Counted from the first letter of the stretch, positions 1 to 8,511 are shown. The stretch is 27,901 bases of DNA from Peptococcaceae bacterium (GCA_031264885.1 JAISDM010000202.1:1-27901), one strand, 5' to 3'. Program-made: numbers and translations. The notes: generated from the letters alone by a model not told the origin.

Positions 1-1592
1 GCGGCCGCGGCGGCGTTCTCTTCCGGCTTGTCCGCCACCAGGCACTCGGTGGTCAGCAGGAGGGCCGCGATGGAGGCCGCGTTCTGCAGCGCCGAACGGG
101 TAACCTTCGCCGGGTCCACGATGCCCTGAGCGATCATATTGTCGTAAGTGCCGGTCACGGCGTTAAATCCGATGCCCTTCTTCTGCTCCTTCACCTTCTC
201 CACCACCACGGAACCTTCCATGCCGGCGTTGTTGGCAATTTGTTTCAAGGGCTCTTCCAAAGACTTGCGGACAATCTTGATGCCGGTATCCTCATCCGCC
301 TCTTCGGAGGACAGATCCTTCAAAGCGTCCAAAGCGTCCAGCAGCGCGGCCCCGCCGCCGGATACGATGCCCTCTTCCACGGCGGCCCGTGTGGCGGCCA
401 AAGCGTCCTCAATGCGGTGCTTCTTCTCTTTGAGTTCCGTTTCCGTCGCGGCGCCCACCTGAATCACGCCCACGCCTCCGGACAGCTTGGCCAGGCGTTC
501 CTGGAGCTTCTCCCGGTCAAAGTCCGAGGTCGTCTCTTCGATCTGAACCTTAATTTGGTTGATGCGGGATGTGATTTCCTCTTTGGATCCCCGCCCGTTC
601 ACAATAATGGTGTTCTCTTTGCTGACCTCTATTTTAGCGGCTTGTCCCAGCATATCCAAAGTGGTGTTTTCCAGTTTCAAGCCGAGATCCTCGGTGATCA
701 CCTGGCCCTTGGTCAAAATCGCGATGTCTTCCAGCATGGCCTTCCTGCGGTCACCGAAGCCCGGCGCCTTCACGGCCACGCAATTGAACGTGCCGCGCAG
801 CTTGTTGAGGATCAGGGTAGCCATGGCCTCGCCCTCGATGTCTTCCGCAATGATCAGAAGCGGCTTGCCCGACTTCACCACTTGCTCCAGCAAGGGCAGA
901 ATCTCCTGGATATTCGTGAGCTTCTTGTCGGTGATCAAAATATAAGCGTCCTCAAAGACCGCTTCCATTTTGTCCGTATCATTGACCATGTACGCCGAAA
1001 TATAGCCCCGGTCGAACTGCATCCCTTCCACAACTTCCAAACGCGTCTCCATGTTCTTGGATTCTTCCACGGTAATGACGCCTTCCTTGCCCACTTTCTC
1101 CATAGCGTCCGAAATCAGTTCGCCGATCTTCCGGTCGCCGGCGGAAACCGAAGCCACCTGGGCAATGGCCTCCTTGGACTCGATGGACTGAGCGATTTTG
1201 TGGATCTCGTCCACCGCGGCGTCCACAGCCTTCTCAATGCCCCGTTTGAGGCTCATGGGATTGGCGCCGGCGGCTACGTTCTTCAGCCCTTCCCGGATGA
1301 TGGCCTGAGCCAAAACCGTCGCGGTGGTCGTCCCGTCGCCGGCCACATCGTTGGTCTTGGTCGCCACTTCCTTCACCAGCTGCGCGCCCATATTCTCATA
1401 TGGATCCTCTAACTCAATCTCCTTGGCGATGGTCACGCCGTCATTGGTAATCGTAGGAGAACCGTATTTCTTATCCAGCACCACATTGCGTCCCTTGGGT
1501 CCCAATGTCACCTTAACCGCTTCCGCCAAGGCGTTCACGCCTCTTTCCAGCGCTTTGCGGGCGTCTTCAGCAAAAATAATCTGTTTGGCCAT
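1..1592 (-). CDS. groEL: Chaperonin GroEL (60 kDa), C-terminal tip cut by window edge
   Basis: ATP-driven cytosolic protein-folding chaperone that works as a double heptameric ring with GroES. The gene reads from the ATG at 1590-1592 off the left edge, so 530 residues are visible, ending in an acidic and alanine-rich stretch. GroEL is usually about 540 residues with a Gly/Met-rich tail, so only the last dozen or so residues are missing. It starts MAKQIIFAEDARKAL, and the ATPase motif GDGTTT lies near residues 86-91. A GGGAGG ribosome binding site is 9 bases before the ATG. The gene lies 72 bases behind groES and is expected to share its CIRCE-controlled promoter. Identity is certain. Confidence 0.98.
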   Translation of the reverse strand, partial: MAKQIIFAEDARKALERGVNALAEAVKVTLGPKGRNVVLDKKYGSPTITNDGVTIAKEIELEDPYENMGAQLVKEVATKTNDVAGDGTTTATVLAQAIIREGLKNVAAGANPMSLKRGIEKAVDAAVDEIHKIAQSIESKEAIAQVASVSAGDRKIGELISDAMEKVGKEGVITVEESKNMETRLEVVEGMQFDRGYISAYMVNDTDKMEAVFEDAYILITDKKLTNIQEILPLLEQVVKSGKPLLIIAEDIEGEAMATLILNKLRGTFNCVAVKAPGFGDRRKAMLEDIAILTKGQVITEDLGLKLENTTLDMLGQAAKIEVSKENTIIVNGRGSKEEITSRINQIKVQIEETTSDFDREKLQERLAKLSGGVGVIQVGAATETELKEKKHRIEDALAATRAAVEEGIVSGGGAALLDALDALKDLSSEEADEDTGIKIVRKSLEEPLKQIANNAGMEGSVVVEKVKEQKKGIGFNAVTGTYDNMIAQGIVDPAKVTRSALQNAASIAALLLTTECLVADKPEENAAAA

Positions 1593-1664
1593 TGTTTTTT
1601 TCCCTCCCGAATTATCTCATTCTTTATTATCTATCTGAATTGGCAGGTTGATCACAACCCGGGG

Positions 1665-1952
1665 TTACAAGAGGATCGCGTGTATGTCGCGTTCCGTCAG
1701 AATCAAATACTCGTCCGATCCATCCTTAAATTCAGTCCCCGCGTATTTGGAATAAAGCACCTTGTCGCCCGGTTTCACTTCGAGGGCCACTTTCTGGCCG
1801 TTCTCCAGAACCCTTCCCGATCCGACCGCGATTACCTCTCCCTGCTGGGGTTTCTCCTTCGCGGTATCCGGGATCACAATACCGCCGGCTGTCACCTGCT
1901 CCTGTACCACAGGTTTCACAATGATTTTTTCACCAATGGGTTTCATATTCAT
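1665..1952 (-). CDS. groES: Co-chaperonin GroES (10 kDa)
   Basis: Heptameric lid of the GroEL folding chamber. The start chosen gives 95 residues, the normal family length, beginning MNMKPIGEKIIVKP. The mobile-loop region reads GGIVIPDTAKEKPQQGEV. AAGGAGG lies 11 bases upstream of this ATG. The frame stays open further upstream, but a longer start near 2003 would fall inside the CIRCE operator and begin before the ribosome binding site, so it is rejected. First gene of the groES-groEL operon. Confidence 0.96.
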   Translation of the reverse strand: MNMKPIGEKIIVKPVVQEQVTAGGIVIPDTAKEKPQQGEVIAVGSGRVLENGQKVALEVKPGDKVLYSKYAGTEFKDGSDEYLILTERDIHAILL

Positions 1953-1992
1953 CTTAATGGCGCCCTCCTTAAATAATGGTATTCTTTTCTTG

Positions 1993-2019
1993 TTAGCACT
2001 CATTGACGGAGAGTGCTAA
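1993..2019 (-). promoter_or_regulatory. CIRCE operator (HrcA binding site)
   Basis: Perfect inverted repeat TTAGCACTC, 9-base spacer, GAGTGCTAA, matching the CIRCE consensus exactly. It lies between the groESL promoter and the groES ribosome binding site, at about +6 of the predicted transcript. In Bacillota the HrcA repressor binds CIRCE and is released on heat shock. hrcA itself is not in this window. Confidence 0.97.
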
Positions 2020-2031
2020 CGCTCTTTACTT

Positions 2032-2060
2032 ATAATACAGAGGCCAAACTCCATATGCAA
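2032..2060 (-). promoter_or_regulatory. groESL sigma-A-type promoter
   Basis: On the minus strand a -35 box TTGCAT (2055-2060) is separated by 17 bases from a -10 box TATTAT (2032-2037). Transcription would start near 2025, directly before the CIRCE element. This is the standard layout of a CIRCE-controlled vegetative promoter. Confidence 0.75.
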
Positions 2061-2196
2061 TTCCCATATTCGCCCGTTTTCGGTCGTTAGAACCTCAATA
2101 CCGTGGAATATCTTCGTTTTTCTCCGTTTTTCTTGATATTTCAGAATGTACTTATACTCATTATACTTACTATATTTATTGTATTAGACATACCGG

Positions 2197-3612
2197 TTAT
2201 CTTCCGAACATACCGATGGATATCCAGTAAGGAACGGCGACCAGCATGACCAGCATACTGGCGGCGAAATAGACGACGCCATACCGCGTCAGATGATTGC
2301 CGGTCCAGCCTTTTTCGCCCATATTGGCCTCGGCGGCCAGAGCAAACATATTCGTGTAACTCAGAAAGAACGCGTTCATGGGGATACACAGCAAGGGCAC
2401 CCATACCAAGGGATCTATGTGGTAGCGCGCGGATACCTCCGGCAAAATGGCGCTGACGATGGCCATGGTTGGAATCAGCAGGGCGACATCCACAAAGCGC
2501 CACAAAAACAGCAGCACAAGCACCGTGAATACGAACAGATACGGATTCCCCGCCACAGGCGCGACGGCTTCCACCAAAATACCGGATACCCAGGAAGCCA
2601 GCCCCGTCACGGAAAACACAGAGGCAAAGCTCATGGCCGTCCCGATAAAAATAACCAGATCCCAATTGATCCCGGAACTCAATTCCCTTGCCTCAATGAT
2701 TCCGAATACCGCCAAAGCAAACAATCCCAGCAGACAAACGGCGGCGTCCGGGATATGATGGATAGAACTCGTCGTAAAAAAAATAAAGCATACGATCAAT
2801 ATGATTCCAGTCGCCTTTTCGCGCGGACTCACAGGCCCCAGCTCACGGTACGCCTTTTGGAATACATCCTTGCCGACGTTCAGTTCCTCCGCGGGCCGCA
2901 GAACGAAATACCCCGCGACAGCTGTCAGGGCGATAATGACAGCGACCGGCAAGAGAGAGACCCGCACCCATGAGGCGAAATCAATCGCGCCCAGTTCCGG
3001 AACGGCGGCGTAGAACCCGGACAGGATCGGCCCGTTCAGGGAACCGGTCAGCCAGCCTATGCCGGGGATCACCGCCATCGCCCAAGCGGTAATCAGAATG
3101 AGGGAGCGCGCCTTCGAGCCCTCCGGCAGTCTGCAGATCTCCGCGCACTGCAGCGCGATGGGCGTCACAATGACGACCCGCACAGTCATAGACGGCGTCA
3201 GCATAGACAACACCACTCCGACCACGGTCCACATGAAGATCAGACTGACATAGGTGACCCGGATGCTCTTCATGCCAAAATAGGCGATGCGCTTGCCCAA
3301 GCCTGTTTTCGCCAGGGCAAACCCAAAGAACAGCGCCGGTATCAGGGTCCATACCGCCGTACTGGCAAAGCCCGCGAACACATTGGCCGCCGGTACGCCA
3401 AACGCCAGCAGAACCGCCATAAAAAAGGCGGAGCTGGCGGAAAAAGACAGATTCAGGGGTTTAAAGATCCACAGTCCGATCGTGATCAAAAGCGTCGCCA
3501 GCGCGGCGTGCCCGCGCGCGTCCACCGCAGGCTGAAGGATTTGCGTCAGGCCGATCACCACGCTCACTGCCGCCAATACCAAAAACAACGAATATTTGAT
3601 TGCCTTGTTCAT
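2197..3612 (-). CDS. DASS/SLC13-family anion transporter
   Basis: Predicted 471-residue inner-membrane permease with many long hydrophobic segments spread over its whole length, typical in size and pattern of divalent anion:sodium symporters (di- and tricarboxylates, sulfate and similar anions). The order of conserved regions fits the family. However, the two Ser-Asn-Thr motifs that bind sodium and substrate carboxylates are not canonical: the first position reads TPSMTVR (residues 139-145) and the second reads SYTNMFA (about residue 422). Substrate is therefore not predictable. I chose the ATG at 3610-3612 because a GGAG-type site lies 9 bases upstream; an in-frame extension to 3663 lacks one. 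It follows the DUF364 gene by 105 bases and may have its own promoter in that gap. Confidence 0.82.
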   Translation of the reverse strand: MNKAIKYSLFLVLAAVSVVIGLTQILQPAVDARGHAALATLLITIGLWIFKPLNLSFSASSAFFMAVLLAFGVPAANVFAGFASTAVWTLIPALFFGFALAKTGLGKRIAYFGMKSIRVTYVSLIFMWTVVGVVLSMLTPSMTVRVVIVTPIALQCAEICRLPEGSKARSLILITAWAMAVIPGIGWLTGSLNGPILSGFYAAVPELGAIDFASWVRVSLLPVAVIIALTAVAGYFVLRPAEELNVGKDVFQKAYRELGPVSPREKATGIILIVCFIFFTTSSIHHIPDAAVCLLGLFALAVFGIIEARELSSGINWDLVIFIGTAMSFASVFSVTGLASWVSGILVEAVAPVAGNPYLFVFTVLVLLFLWRFVDVALLIPTMAIVSAILPEVSARYHIDPLVWVPLLCIPMNAFFLSYTNMFALAAEANMGEKGWTGNHLTRYGVVYFAASMLVMLVAVPYWISIGMFGR

Positions 3613-3666
3613 GCAGTATTTCTCCGTTTCGCTTCCCCGCGCCCCATGGTTATTCAGCCTCACACG

Positions 3667-3697
3667 AGTATAAAAGCAATTTGCTTTTGAACGTCAG
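3667..3697 (-). promoter_or_regulatory. Possible promoter with palindromic operator for the anion transporter
   Basis: A TATACT -10-like box (3667-3672) and a poor CTGACG -35-like box (3692-3697) are 19 bases apart, which is long. Between them is an inverted repeat with 8-base arms, AAAAGCAA-T-TTGCTTTT (3672-3688). The palindrome could be a regulator's operator. It is weakly supported as a promoter but the symmetry is clear. Confidence 0.35.
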
Positions 3698-3717
3698 GGT
3701 TTATTTTTATTTTAATT

Positions 3718-4434
3718 TTAATTCCTGGCGTACGGGCATTGCCTTCTGAGTTCCAGAAACCGGGCGCATCCGGCGATGGTCGTTCCATAATAGGCGACGT
3801 CTTTCGGCATATTCATATAATCGACGATCGTGCCGTTCGCCAGGGCGGAACCTGTACACAGGATCGCGTCCGCCCACCAGGCGGCGTCGGAAAAAGCCTC
3901 GGCGCCGTTCTCCACAGTGATGTTACCGTATGTTTTTCCGATATGCTCCGGATCCAGATCCAAGACCCTGAGAGGAAAATCCGCGGCAAGCGCTTTCAGG
4001 ATATACGGCTGATATCCGGCCAGCAAAAGCTTGATCCTGCCGTTGTTTCTCTTGTAGCGGGCGGCGATAGACTCCCCGCACCGCTCCCTGTCGGACTCAG
4101 TACAGCTCACGCAGTCGTCGCTGAGTTCCCATCTGTTCATGACGGCGTTAAGAACCGCGATGAATACGCTCCTCTTTTGCGGATCATTTGCGATGTCGAA
4201 GCCCGATACCTCCGAGAGCGGCCCATCGAATTGTTCTGGAAAACTAGTCGAACATTCTCCTGTGGCCCCCTCATATTCCGCGATGAGCTTCACCTCCGCT
4301 CCGGGCGTCACTGGAAGTTCCCCGTCCCGGCGCCTTTCCTCGCCGACCCGCGCCGTTTTATCGCCGATGCCGTACTTGTCGAGGATCTCCCGGAAGGTCT
4401 CCTTCAGGGTTTCGTACAACACTTCCTTCGTCAT
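3718..4434 (-). CDS. DUF364 / Rossmann-like protein, putative metal- or pterin-related
   Basis: 238 residues. The C-terminal half carries features I associate with DUF364: HIGKTYGNITVENG near 164-177, ILCTGSALANGTIVDY near 191-206, and a closing Cys-containing segment FLELRRQCPYA. The solved family member from Desulfitobacterium combines an enolase-N-like fold with a Rossmann-like domain and was proposed to handle heavy metal. A middle cluster C108-x2-C111-x7-C119 could bind metal (inference). I chose the ATG at 4432-4434; a GTG five codons earlier would place the AGGAAGG site inside the gene. It lies downstream of the Mo-hydroxylase operon on the same strand, separated by two repeat elements. 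Function is unproven. Confidence 0.7.
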   Translation of the reverse strand: MTKEVLYETLKETFREILDKYGIGDKTARVGEERRRDGELPVTPGAEVKLIAEYEGATGECSTSFPEQFDGPLSEVSGFDIANDPQKRSVFIAVLNAVMNRWELSDDCVSCTESDRERCGESIAARYKRNNGRIKLLLAGYQPYILKALAADFPLRVLDLDPEHIGKTYGNITVENGAEAFSDAAWWADAILCTGSALANGTIVDYMNMPKDVAYYGTTIAGCARFLELRRQCPYARN

Positions 4435-4478
4435 AATACCCTTCCTCACCCCGGGATTTACAGTTTCCAGCGGGTCCC

Positions 4479-4565
4479 GGGCGGCATAATGCCGCCCCTA
4501 CGGTACCGTGGATCACGCGTCTGTAGGGGGCGGCATTCTGCCGCCCCAGACTGTCCGGAAACGCG
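4479..4565. repeat. Nested palindromic repeat, copy 1 (core inverted)
   Basis: Left arm 4479-4501 and right arm 4523-4547 are reverse complements of each other. Each arm is also an internal hairpin of the type GGGCGGCA-TAA-TGCCGCCC. The 21-base core reads in the opposite sense to the other copies (it starts with the GGTACC block instead of ending with it), while the right flank CAGACTGTCCGGAAACG is in the normal sense. It lies between the Mo-subunit gene and the DUF364 gene. Confidence 0.9.
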
Positions 4566-4578
4566 CCCATCCTTTCCC

Positions 4579-4646
4579 ATTCCCCTCCTTGGGGTGGTTC
4601 TTCGAATCGCTACCACTCCGCCTGCCACCCCTCCCAGGAGGGGAAT
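4579..4646. repeat. Second inverted-repeat family, copy A
   Basis: Arms ATTCCCCTCCTTGGGGTGG (from 4579) and CCACCCCTCCCAGGAGGGGAAT (to about 4645) are imperfect reverse complements around a short core. The right arm is followed by seven Ts on the plus strand, so it could stop plus-strand transcription. A related element lies at 24441-24497. Nothing in it looks coding. Confidence 0.75.
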
Positions 4647-4681
4647 TTTTTTCAAACCGCGAATCGCGTTTTATTTACTTG

Positions 4682-7030
4682 TTACTTGCTTGCTTCCGCT
4701 TCCTTTTTCTCTCTCAGCGCGCGCCAGACCTTTTCGGCGGTGATGGGCAGCGTGGATACGCTCACGCCGGTGGCGTCCTTGATCGCGTTCCGTATCGCGC
4801 CCAAGGTCGGGTTGTTGGCGCCCTCGCCGACCTCCTTGACGCCCCACGGGCCGGCGGGGTCGTCGGCGGCGTCGATGACGTAATTGGAGAAGGTACACAT
4901 ATCCTTTGCCGTGAGTACGCGGTAATTCGCGAGGTCGGGGTTGATGATCTTGCCTGCGTCGGTAAAGAGCACCTGCTCGGAGACCGCCTCGCTGAGACCC
5001 ATGGTGAACGCGCCGTGTACCTGGCCCTTCATGAGATTGGGATTGATGATCTGGCCGGCGTCATGCACGTCCCAGGCGTGGAGAATATCGACCTGGCCGG
5101 TTTCCTCATCCACCGCCACCTCGGCGGCCTGGGTGCAGAAACTGTACGCGGGCGAAGTCGCGACGGCGGCGCCTTTGAAGTATCCGCCCAGCCGCGGCAC
5201 GGAATACACGCCTGTACCCACCAGCGGCCCCTTGATGATGAAATATTTCCGGGCGGCCTCCTCAAAGGTGATGGAATCCACCTTGGGGCGGGACATGGAG
5301 TATATCTTGCCGTCCTCGCATCGGAGATCCTCAGGGGGCAGGTGCATCATGAACCCGGCCGTCTCCAGAATCTTGGCCTTGATGTCCTCGCCGGCGCGCT
5401 TGCAGGCCCATCCGCCCATCAGCGTCTGGCGGCTGGAATACGCGCCAAAGTCATGGGGCGTCGTTTCCGTGTCGCCGGAGACGATCTTCATGTTTTCATA
5501 ACGGTAGCCCATGGCCTCCGCCGCCATCTGGCAGTAGACCGTGTCGGAGCCCTGCCCGATGTCGACGGACATGGTATAGAGGGTAGCGGCGGTGCCGTCC
5601 TCGTTCACACGGATCATACAGGAAGCCTGGGGCAGGTCGTTGCGGTACATCGGATAGCCCGCGCCGGAGACAAAGGAACCGGTGGCCACGCCGAGGCCGT
5701 GGTTCTTGGGCAGGCCCTCCTTGCGTTTCTTTTCCCAGTCCGTCACCTCATGTATCTTGTCGATGCACTCGCCCAGGTGACAGGACTGTATACCGAAGCC
5801 GTTGATGGTGACGGTGTCGGACTGTCTGGAGTTGACGCGCCGAATCTCAATCTTGTCGATGCCGAGGGCGTCGGCGACATTGTCCAGATGGCTCTCGAAG
5901 GCGTATTTCGGCTGGGGCGCGCCATGTCCCCTCTGGGCGCCGCAGGCGGGCAGGTTCGTGTACATCCGGCGAAGGTTGAACTCGTAATTTTCAAAATCAT
6001 AGGTCAGCGTCAGAAGACCGCCGGCGTAATAGGCGGTGGCGATGCCGAGGCTGGTGTACGCGCCCCCGTCCAGAAGGAAGTCGCACTTCACGCCGAGGAG
6101 CTTGCCGTTTTTGTCGACGCCCGTCGTGATCTCATAGGTGCCCTGATGGCGGCCGCGGTTGTGAGCGAACATCTCGTGGCGGTCGAAGAACATTTTGACC
6201 GGGCGCCCAGTCCTCTTGGAGATGATGGCGCCGCAGTACTCAAGGCCCGTGGGCTCCAGCTTGCCGCCGAAACCGCCGCCGACGAGGGGCCGGATGATCC
6301 GCACGTCCCCCATCTTCAATCCAAACTCCCGCGCGATGTAGTGCTGGAAGTAATGGACGGTCTGTGTGGTGGACCAGATGGTGAGCTTGCCCTCTTTCCA
6401 GGAGGAGATCGCCGAATGCGGCTCAATGGGGCACTGGTAGGTTCGCTGCCCCACAAAAACGTCCGTGCTGCTGTAGTAGGCGTTTTTGATCGCTTCGTCG
6501 GGATCCCCGAATTTCTGATGGATCTCGGTGTTGATGTTTTTGGGAAAATCCGCGTGAAGCTGCGGCATATCGTCGTTCATGGCCGTCCGGTAGTCGAGAA
6601 CCGGCTTGAGCGGCTCATAATCGACCTTGATGGCTTTGATCGCTTTATAGCAGGTTTCCTCGTCCACACAGGCGACGGCCGCCACCTTGTCGCCCACGTA
6701 CAGGACTTTTTCGATGCACAGTATGTTTTCATCGTAACGGGCGGGGCTGAGGCCGTATTTCAGACTGGGGGCGTCCTTCGACGTGATGACGTCTACGACG
6801 CCGGGGATCTTCAGCGCCTCGGAAATATCGATGTTCAGGATTTTGGCGTGAGCGTAGGGACTCTGCAGGATCTTGCCGTAGAGCATGTTCGGCATCCTGA
6901 GGTCGCCGCAGTATTTGCCTGATCCGGTGGCTTTCTCGCGGCCGTCGATCCTGGGCTTGCTTTTGCCTATGACGTTATAGGGCCTGGGCGCGTATATCTT
7001 ACCTACCTGTTCTCTCTCGTCTGTTGCCAT
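4682..7030 (-). CDS. Molybdenum hydroxylase, molybdopterin-binding large subunit (xanthine dehydrogenase family)
   Basis: 782 residues; catalytic subunit of a three-gene hydroxylase that adds oxygen from water to a heterocycle or related substrate, or works in reverse. Family landmarks: IGKSKPRIDGREKATG near 21-36, GGGFGGK at 251-257, QRGHGAPQ at 366-373, VDIGQGSD near 489-496, YSSRQTLMGG near 531-540, and KEVGEG with the expected catalytic Glu at 736. The FRGFGGPQ loop of true xanthine dehydrogenases is replaced by QRGHGAPQ, and the YSSR segment recalls 4-hydroxybenzoyl-CoA reductase, so the substrate is open. I chose the ATG at 7028-7030 behind GGGAGG; the longer open frame would overlap the 2Fe-2S gene. 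Downstream of yqeB/yqeC, it is a candidate to carry the labile selenium-containing cofactor. Confidence 0.92.
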   Translation of the reverse strand: MATDEREQVGKIYAPRPYNVIGKSKPRIDGREKATGSGKYCGDLRMPNMLYGKILQSPYAHAKILNIDISEALKIPGVVDVITSKDAPSLKYGLSPARYDENILCIEKVLYVGDKVAAVACVDEETCYKAIKAIKVDYEPLKPVLDYRTAMNDDMPQLHADFPKNINTEIHQKFGDPDEAIKNAYYSSTDVFVGQRTYQCPIEPHSAISSWKEGKLTIWSTTQTVHYFQHYIAREFGLKMGDVRIIRPLVGGGFGGKLEPTGLEYCGAIISKRTGRPVKMFFDRHEMFAHNRGRHQGTYEITTGVDKNGKLLGVKCDFLLDGGAYTSLGIATAYYAGGLLTLTYDFENYEFNLRRMYTNLPACGAQRGHGAPQPKYAFESHLDNVADALGIDKIEIRRVNSRQSDTVTINGFGIQSCHLGECIDKIHEVTDWEKKRKEGLPKNHGLGVATGSFVSGAGYPMYRNDLPQASCMIRVNEDGTAATLYTMSVDIGQGSDTVYCQMAAEAMGYRYENMKIVSGDTETTPHDFGAYSSRQTLMGGWACKRAGEDIKAKILETAGFMMHLPPEDLRCEDGKIYSMSRPKVDSITFEEAARKYFIIKGPLVGTGVYSVPRLGGYFKGAAVATSPAYSFCTQAAEVAVDEETGQVDILHAWDVHDAGQIINPNLMKGQVHGAFTMGLSEAVSEQVLFTDAGKIINPDLANYRVLTAKDMCTFSNYVIDAADDPAGPWGVKEVGEGANNPTLGAIRNAIKDATGVSVSTLPITAEKVWRALREKKEAEASK

Positions 7031-7046
7031 TACACTCTTCCTCCCT

Positions 7047-7571
7047 TCAATAGTTTTCGACTTCCTGACCGGAAGCCGCCAGGATCGCGCGGATGATATT
7101 GACATAGCCCGTACAGCGGCAGATGTTGCCGGAGATGCCTTCCTGCACTTCCTCGTAAGTGGGATGCGGGTTGCGCGTCAGCAGCGCCTTGGCGGAGAGA
7201 ATCATCCCCGCGGAACAGTAACCGCACTGGATCGCGCCGTATTCCAGAAACTTCTCCTGCAAAACGTCCAAATTCTCCGATGTGGAGACGCCTTCAATGG
7301 TTATGATTTGCTTGCCTTCGGCCTCCACGGCCAGCATCAGGCAGGAATTCATGGGTTTGCCGTCCACCAGAACGGTGCAGGAGCCGCAGTCGCCCATCTC
7401 GCAGCCTCTCTTGGTGCCGGTCAGATCCAGTTCGTCCCGCAGAAAATTCACCAAAACCGTATTGGCTTTGACCATTCTCGTGTAATCAATCCCGTTGACA
7501 TTGATGGTGACAAGGAAACGCTGGATCCCGTCATTGTCGATCAGAAATTTTTCAGACAACATGCTGGACAA
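7047..7571 (-). CDS. Molybdenum hydroxylase, 2Fe-2S subunit
   Basis: 174 residues if it starts at TTG 7569-7571; electron-transfer subunit with two [2Fe-2S] clusters. The plant-ferredoxin-type cluster ligands are C57, C62, C65 and C77 (GCEMGDCGSC then C). The C-terminal cluster ligands are C116, C119, C151 and C153 (CGYC and CRCTGY). The TTG is 8 bases after AAAGGAG; an ATG three codons later (7562) is the alternative but sits 17 bases from that site. Translation probably couples to the FAD gene 14 bases upstream and to the Mo subunit 16 bases downstream. The subunit type is certain; the exact start is not. Confidence 0.93.
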   Translation of the reverse strand: MSSMLSEKFLIDNDGIQRFLVTINVNGIDYTRMVKANTVLVNFLRDELDLTGTKRGCEMGDCGSCTVLVDGKPMNSCLMLAVEAEGKQIITIEGVSTSENLDVLQEKFLEYGAIQCGYCSAGMILSAKALLTRNPHPTYEEVQEGISGNICRCTGYVNIIRAILAASGQEVENY

Positions 7572-7585
7572 TACGCTCACTCCTT

Positions 7586-8467
7586 TCAATTGTGTCCCTG
7601 AGCAATCGCTTTTTTGACCGCGCGCTTTGTGAATACGCCGACCATATCCCGGCGGTATTCCTCCGAGGCCCGGTGATCCGTGATGGGTTTGCACTCTTGC
7701 CGCGCGATGTCGGCGGCGGCGTCAAGGTTGTCCTCCGTAGCCTCCTTGCCCTTCAGGAACGCCTCCACCTTGGGCGCCCGCATAGGGACAGGCCCGACGG
7801 CGCCGAAAGCCACGCGGATGTCCTTAATGACGCCGCCCTCCATTTGCAAGGCCGCCGCCACGCCCACCACCGCCAGCGCCCCGGCTTTGCGCAAGGCGTA
7901 CTTGAAGTACGCGCTGCCGGTCATGGCCTGATCGGGAATGACGACCTCGGTCAGAACCTCGCCGCGCTCCAAAACGGTTCTTCCGGGACCGGCGAAGACC
8001 TCCTCCAGTGGGAGTACCCGCTCTCCCTTGGCGCTTTCGAGCTTTGCCTCGGCGTTCAGCGCGATGAGGATCGGCGGCATATCCGCCGACGGCACCGCGG
8101 CCACGATATTCCCGGCGACGGTTCCGGCGTTGCGCACCTGATTGGCCGCCATAGACTGGGCCGCGCCGGAGACGGAGTTGTACCTCTCATGGAGAATCTC
8201 CGAGTAAGCGATGTCGTTGCATGTGGCGGCGCCGCCGATCACGACGCCCTTGCCCTTGACATACTCTATTTTTTTCATTCTGTGTACATTTTTGAGTGAA
8301 ATGAGCGCCTTAGGCGCGGCCATTCCGTTCACGGGAAGCCCGTTCTTCATTTTGGTCATAAGATCTGTGCCTCCCGACAGAATCACAGAACCTTCCCGTT
8401 CCAGCAGCATCTCGCTGACGCCCTTTACACTCTCGGGCGCATAGTAGTCAAAATCAGGCAAATACAC
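7586..8467 (-). CDS. Molybdenum hydroxylase, FAD-binding subunit
   Basis: 293 residues, typical for the separate flavoprotein (CoxM/XdhB-type) subunit that passes electrons from the Fe-S clusters to an acceptor. FAD-binding motifs are ILSGGTDLMTKMK near 29-41 and QVRNAGTVAGNIVAAVPSAD near 110-129; the C-terminal CO-dehydrogenase-flavoprotein domain follows. The start is GTG (8465-8467) behind an AGGGGGAAGG site. It is the first structural gene of the enzyme, 44 bases after yqeB. Confidence 0.93.
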   Translation of the reverse strand: MYLPDFDYYAPESVKGVSEMLLEREGSVILSGGTDLMTKMKNGLPVNGMAAPKALISLKNVHRMKKIEYVKGKGVVIGGAATCNDIAYSEILHERYNSVSGAAQSMAANQVRNAGTVAGNIVAAVPSADMPPILIALNAEAKLESAKGERVLPLEEVFAGPGRTVLERGEVLTEVVIPDQAMTGSAYFKYALRKAGALAVVGVAAALQMEGGVIKDIRVAFGAVGPVPMRAPKVEAFLKGKEATEDNLDAAADIARQECKPITDHRASEEYRRDMVGVFTKRAVKKAIAQGHN

Positions 8468-8511
8468 GATCCTTCCCCCTTCATTCCGAATTTTTTAAAA
8501 AACAATGTCAC

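Noticed and set aside
240..1412. Long open frame on the plus strand opposite groEL (and similar long plus frames opposite the Mo subunit, argG, argB and argC)
   Set aside because: Each lies antisense to a certain gene with conserved motifs; long shadows are common in GC-rich coding DNA, and their sequences match no family I know.
2141..2665. 174-residue minus-strand frame overlapping the transporter
   Set aside because: Out-of-frame shadow of the transporter gene, Arg/Gly-rich composition, no ribosome binding site.
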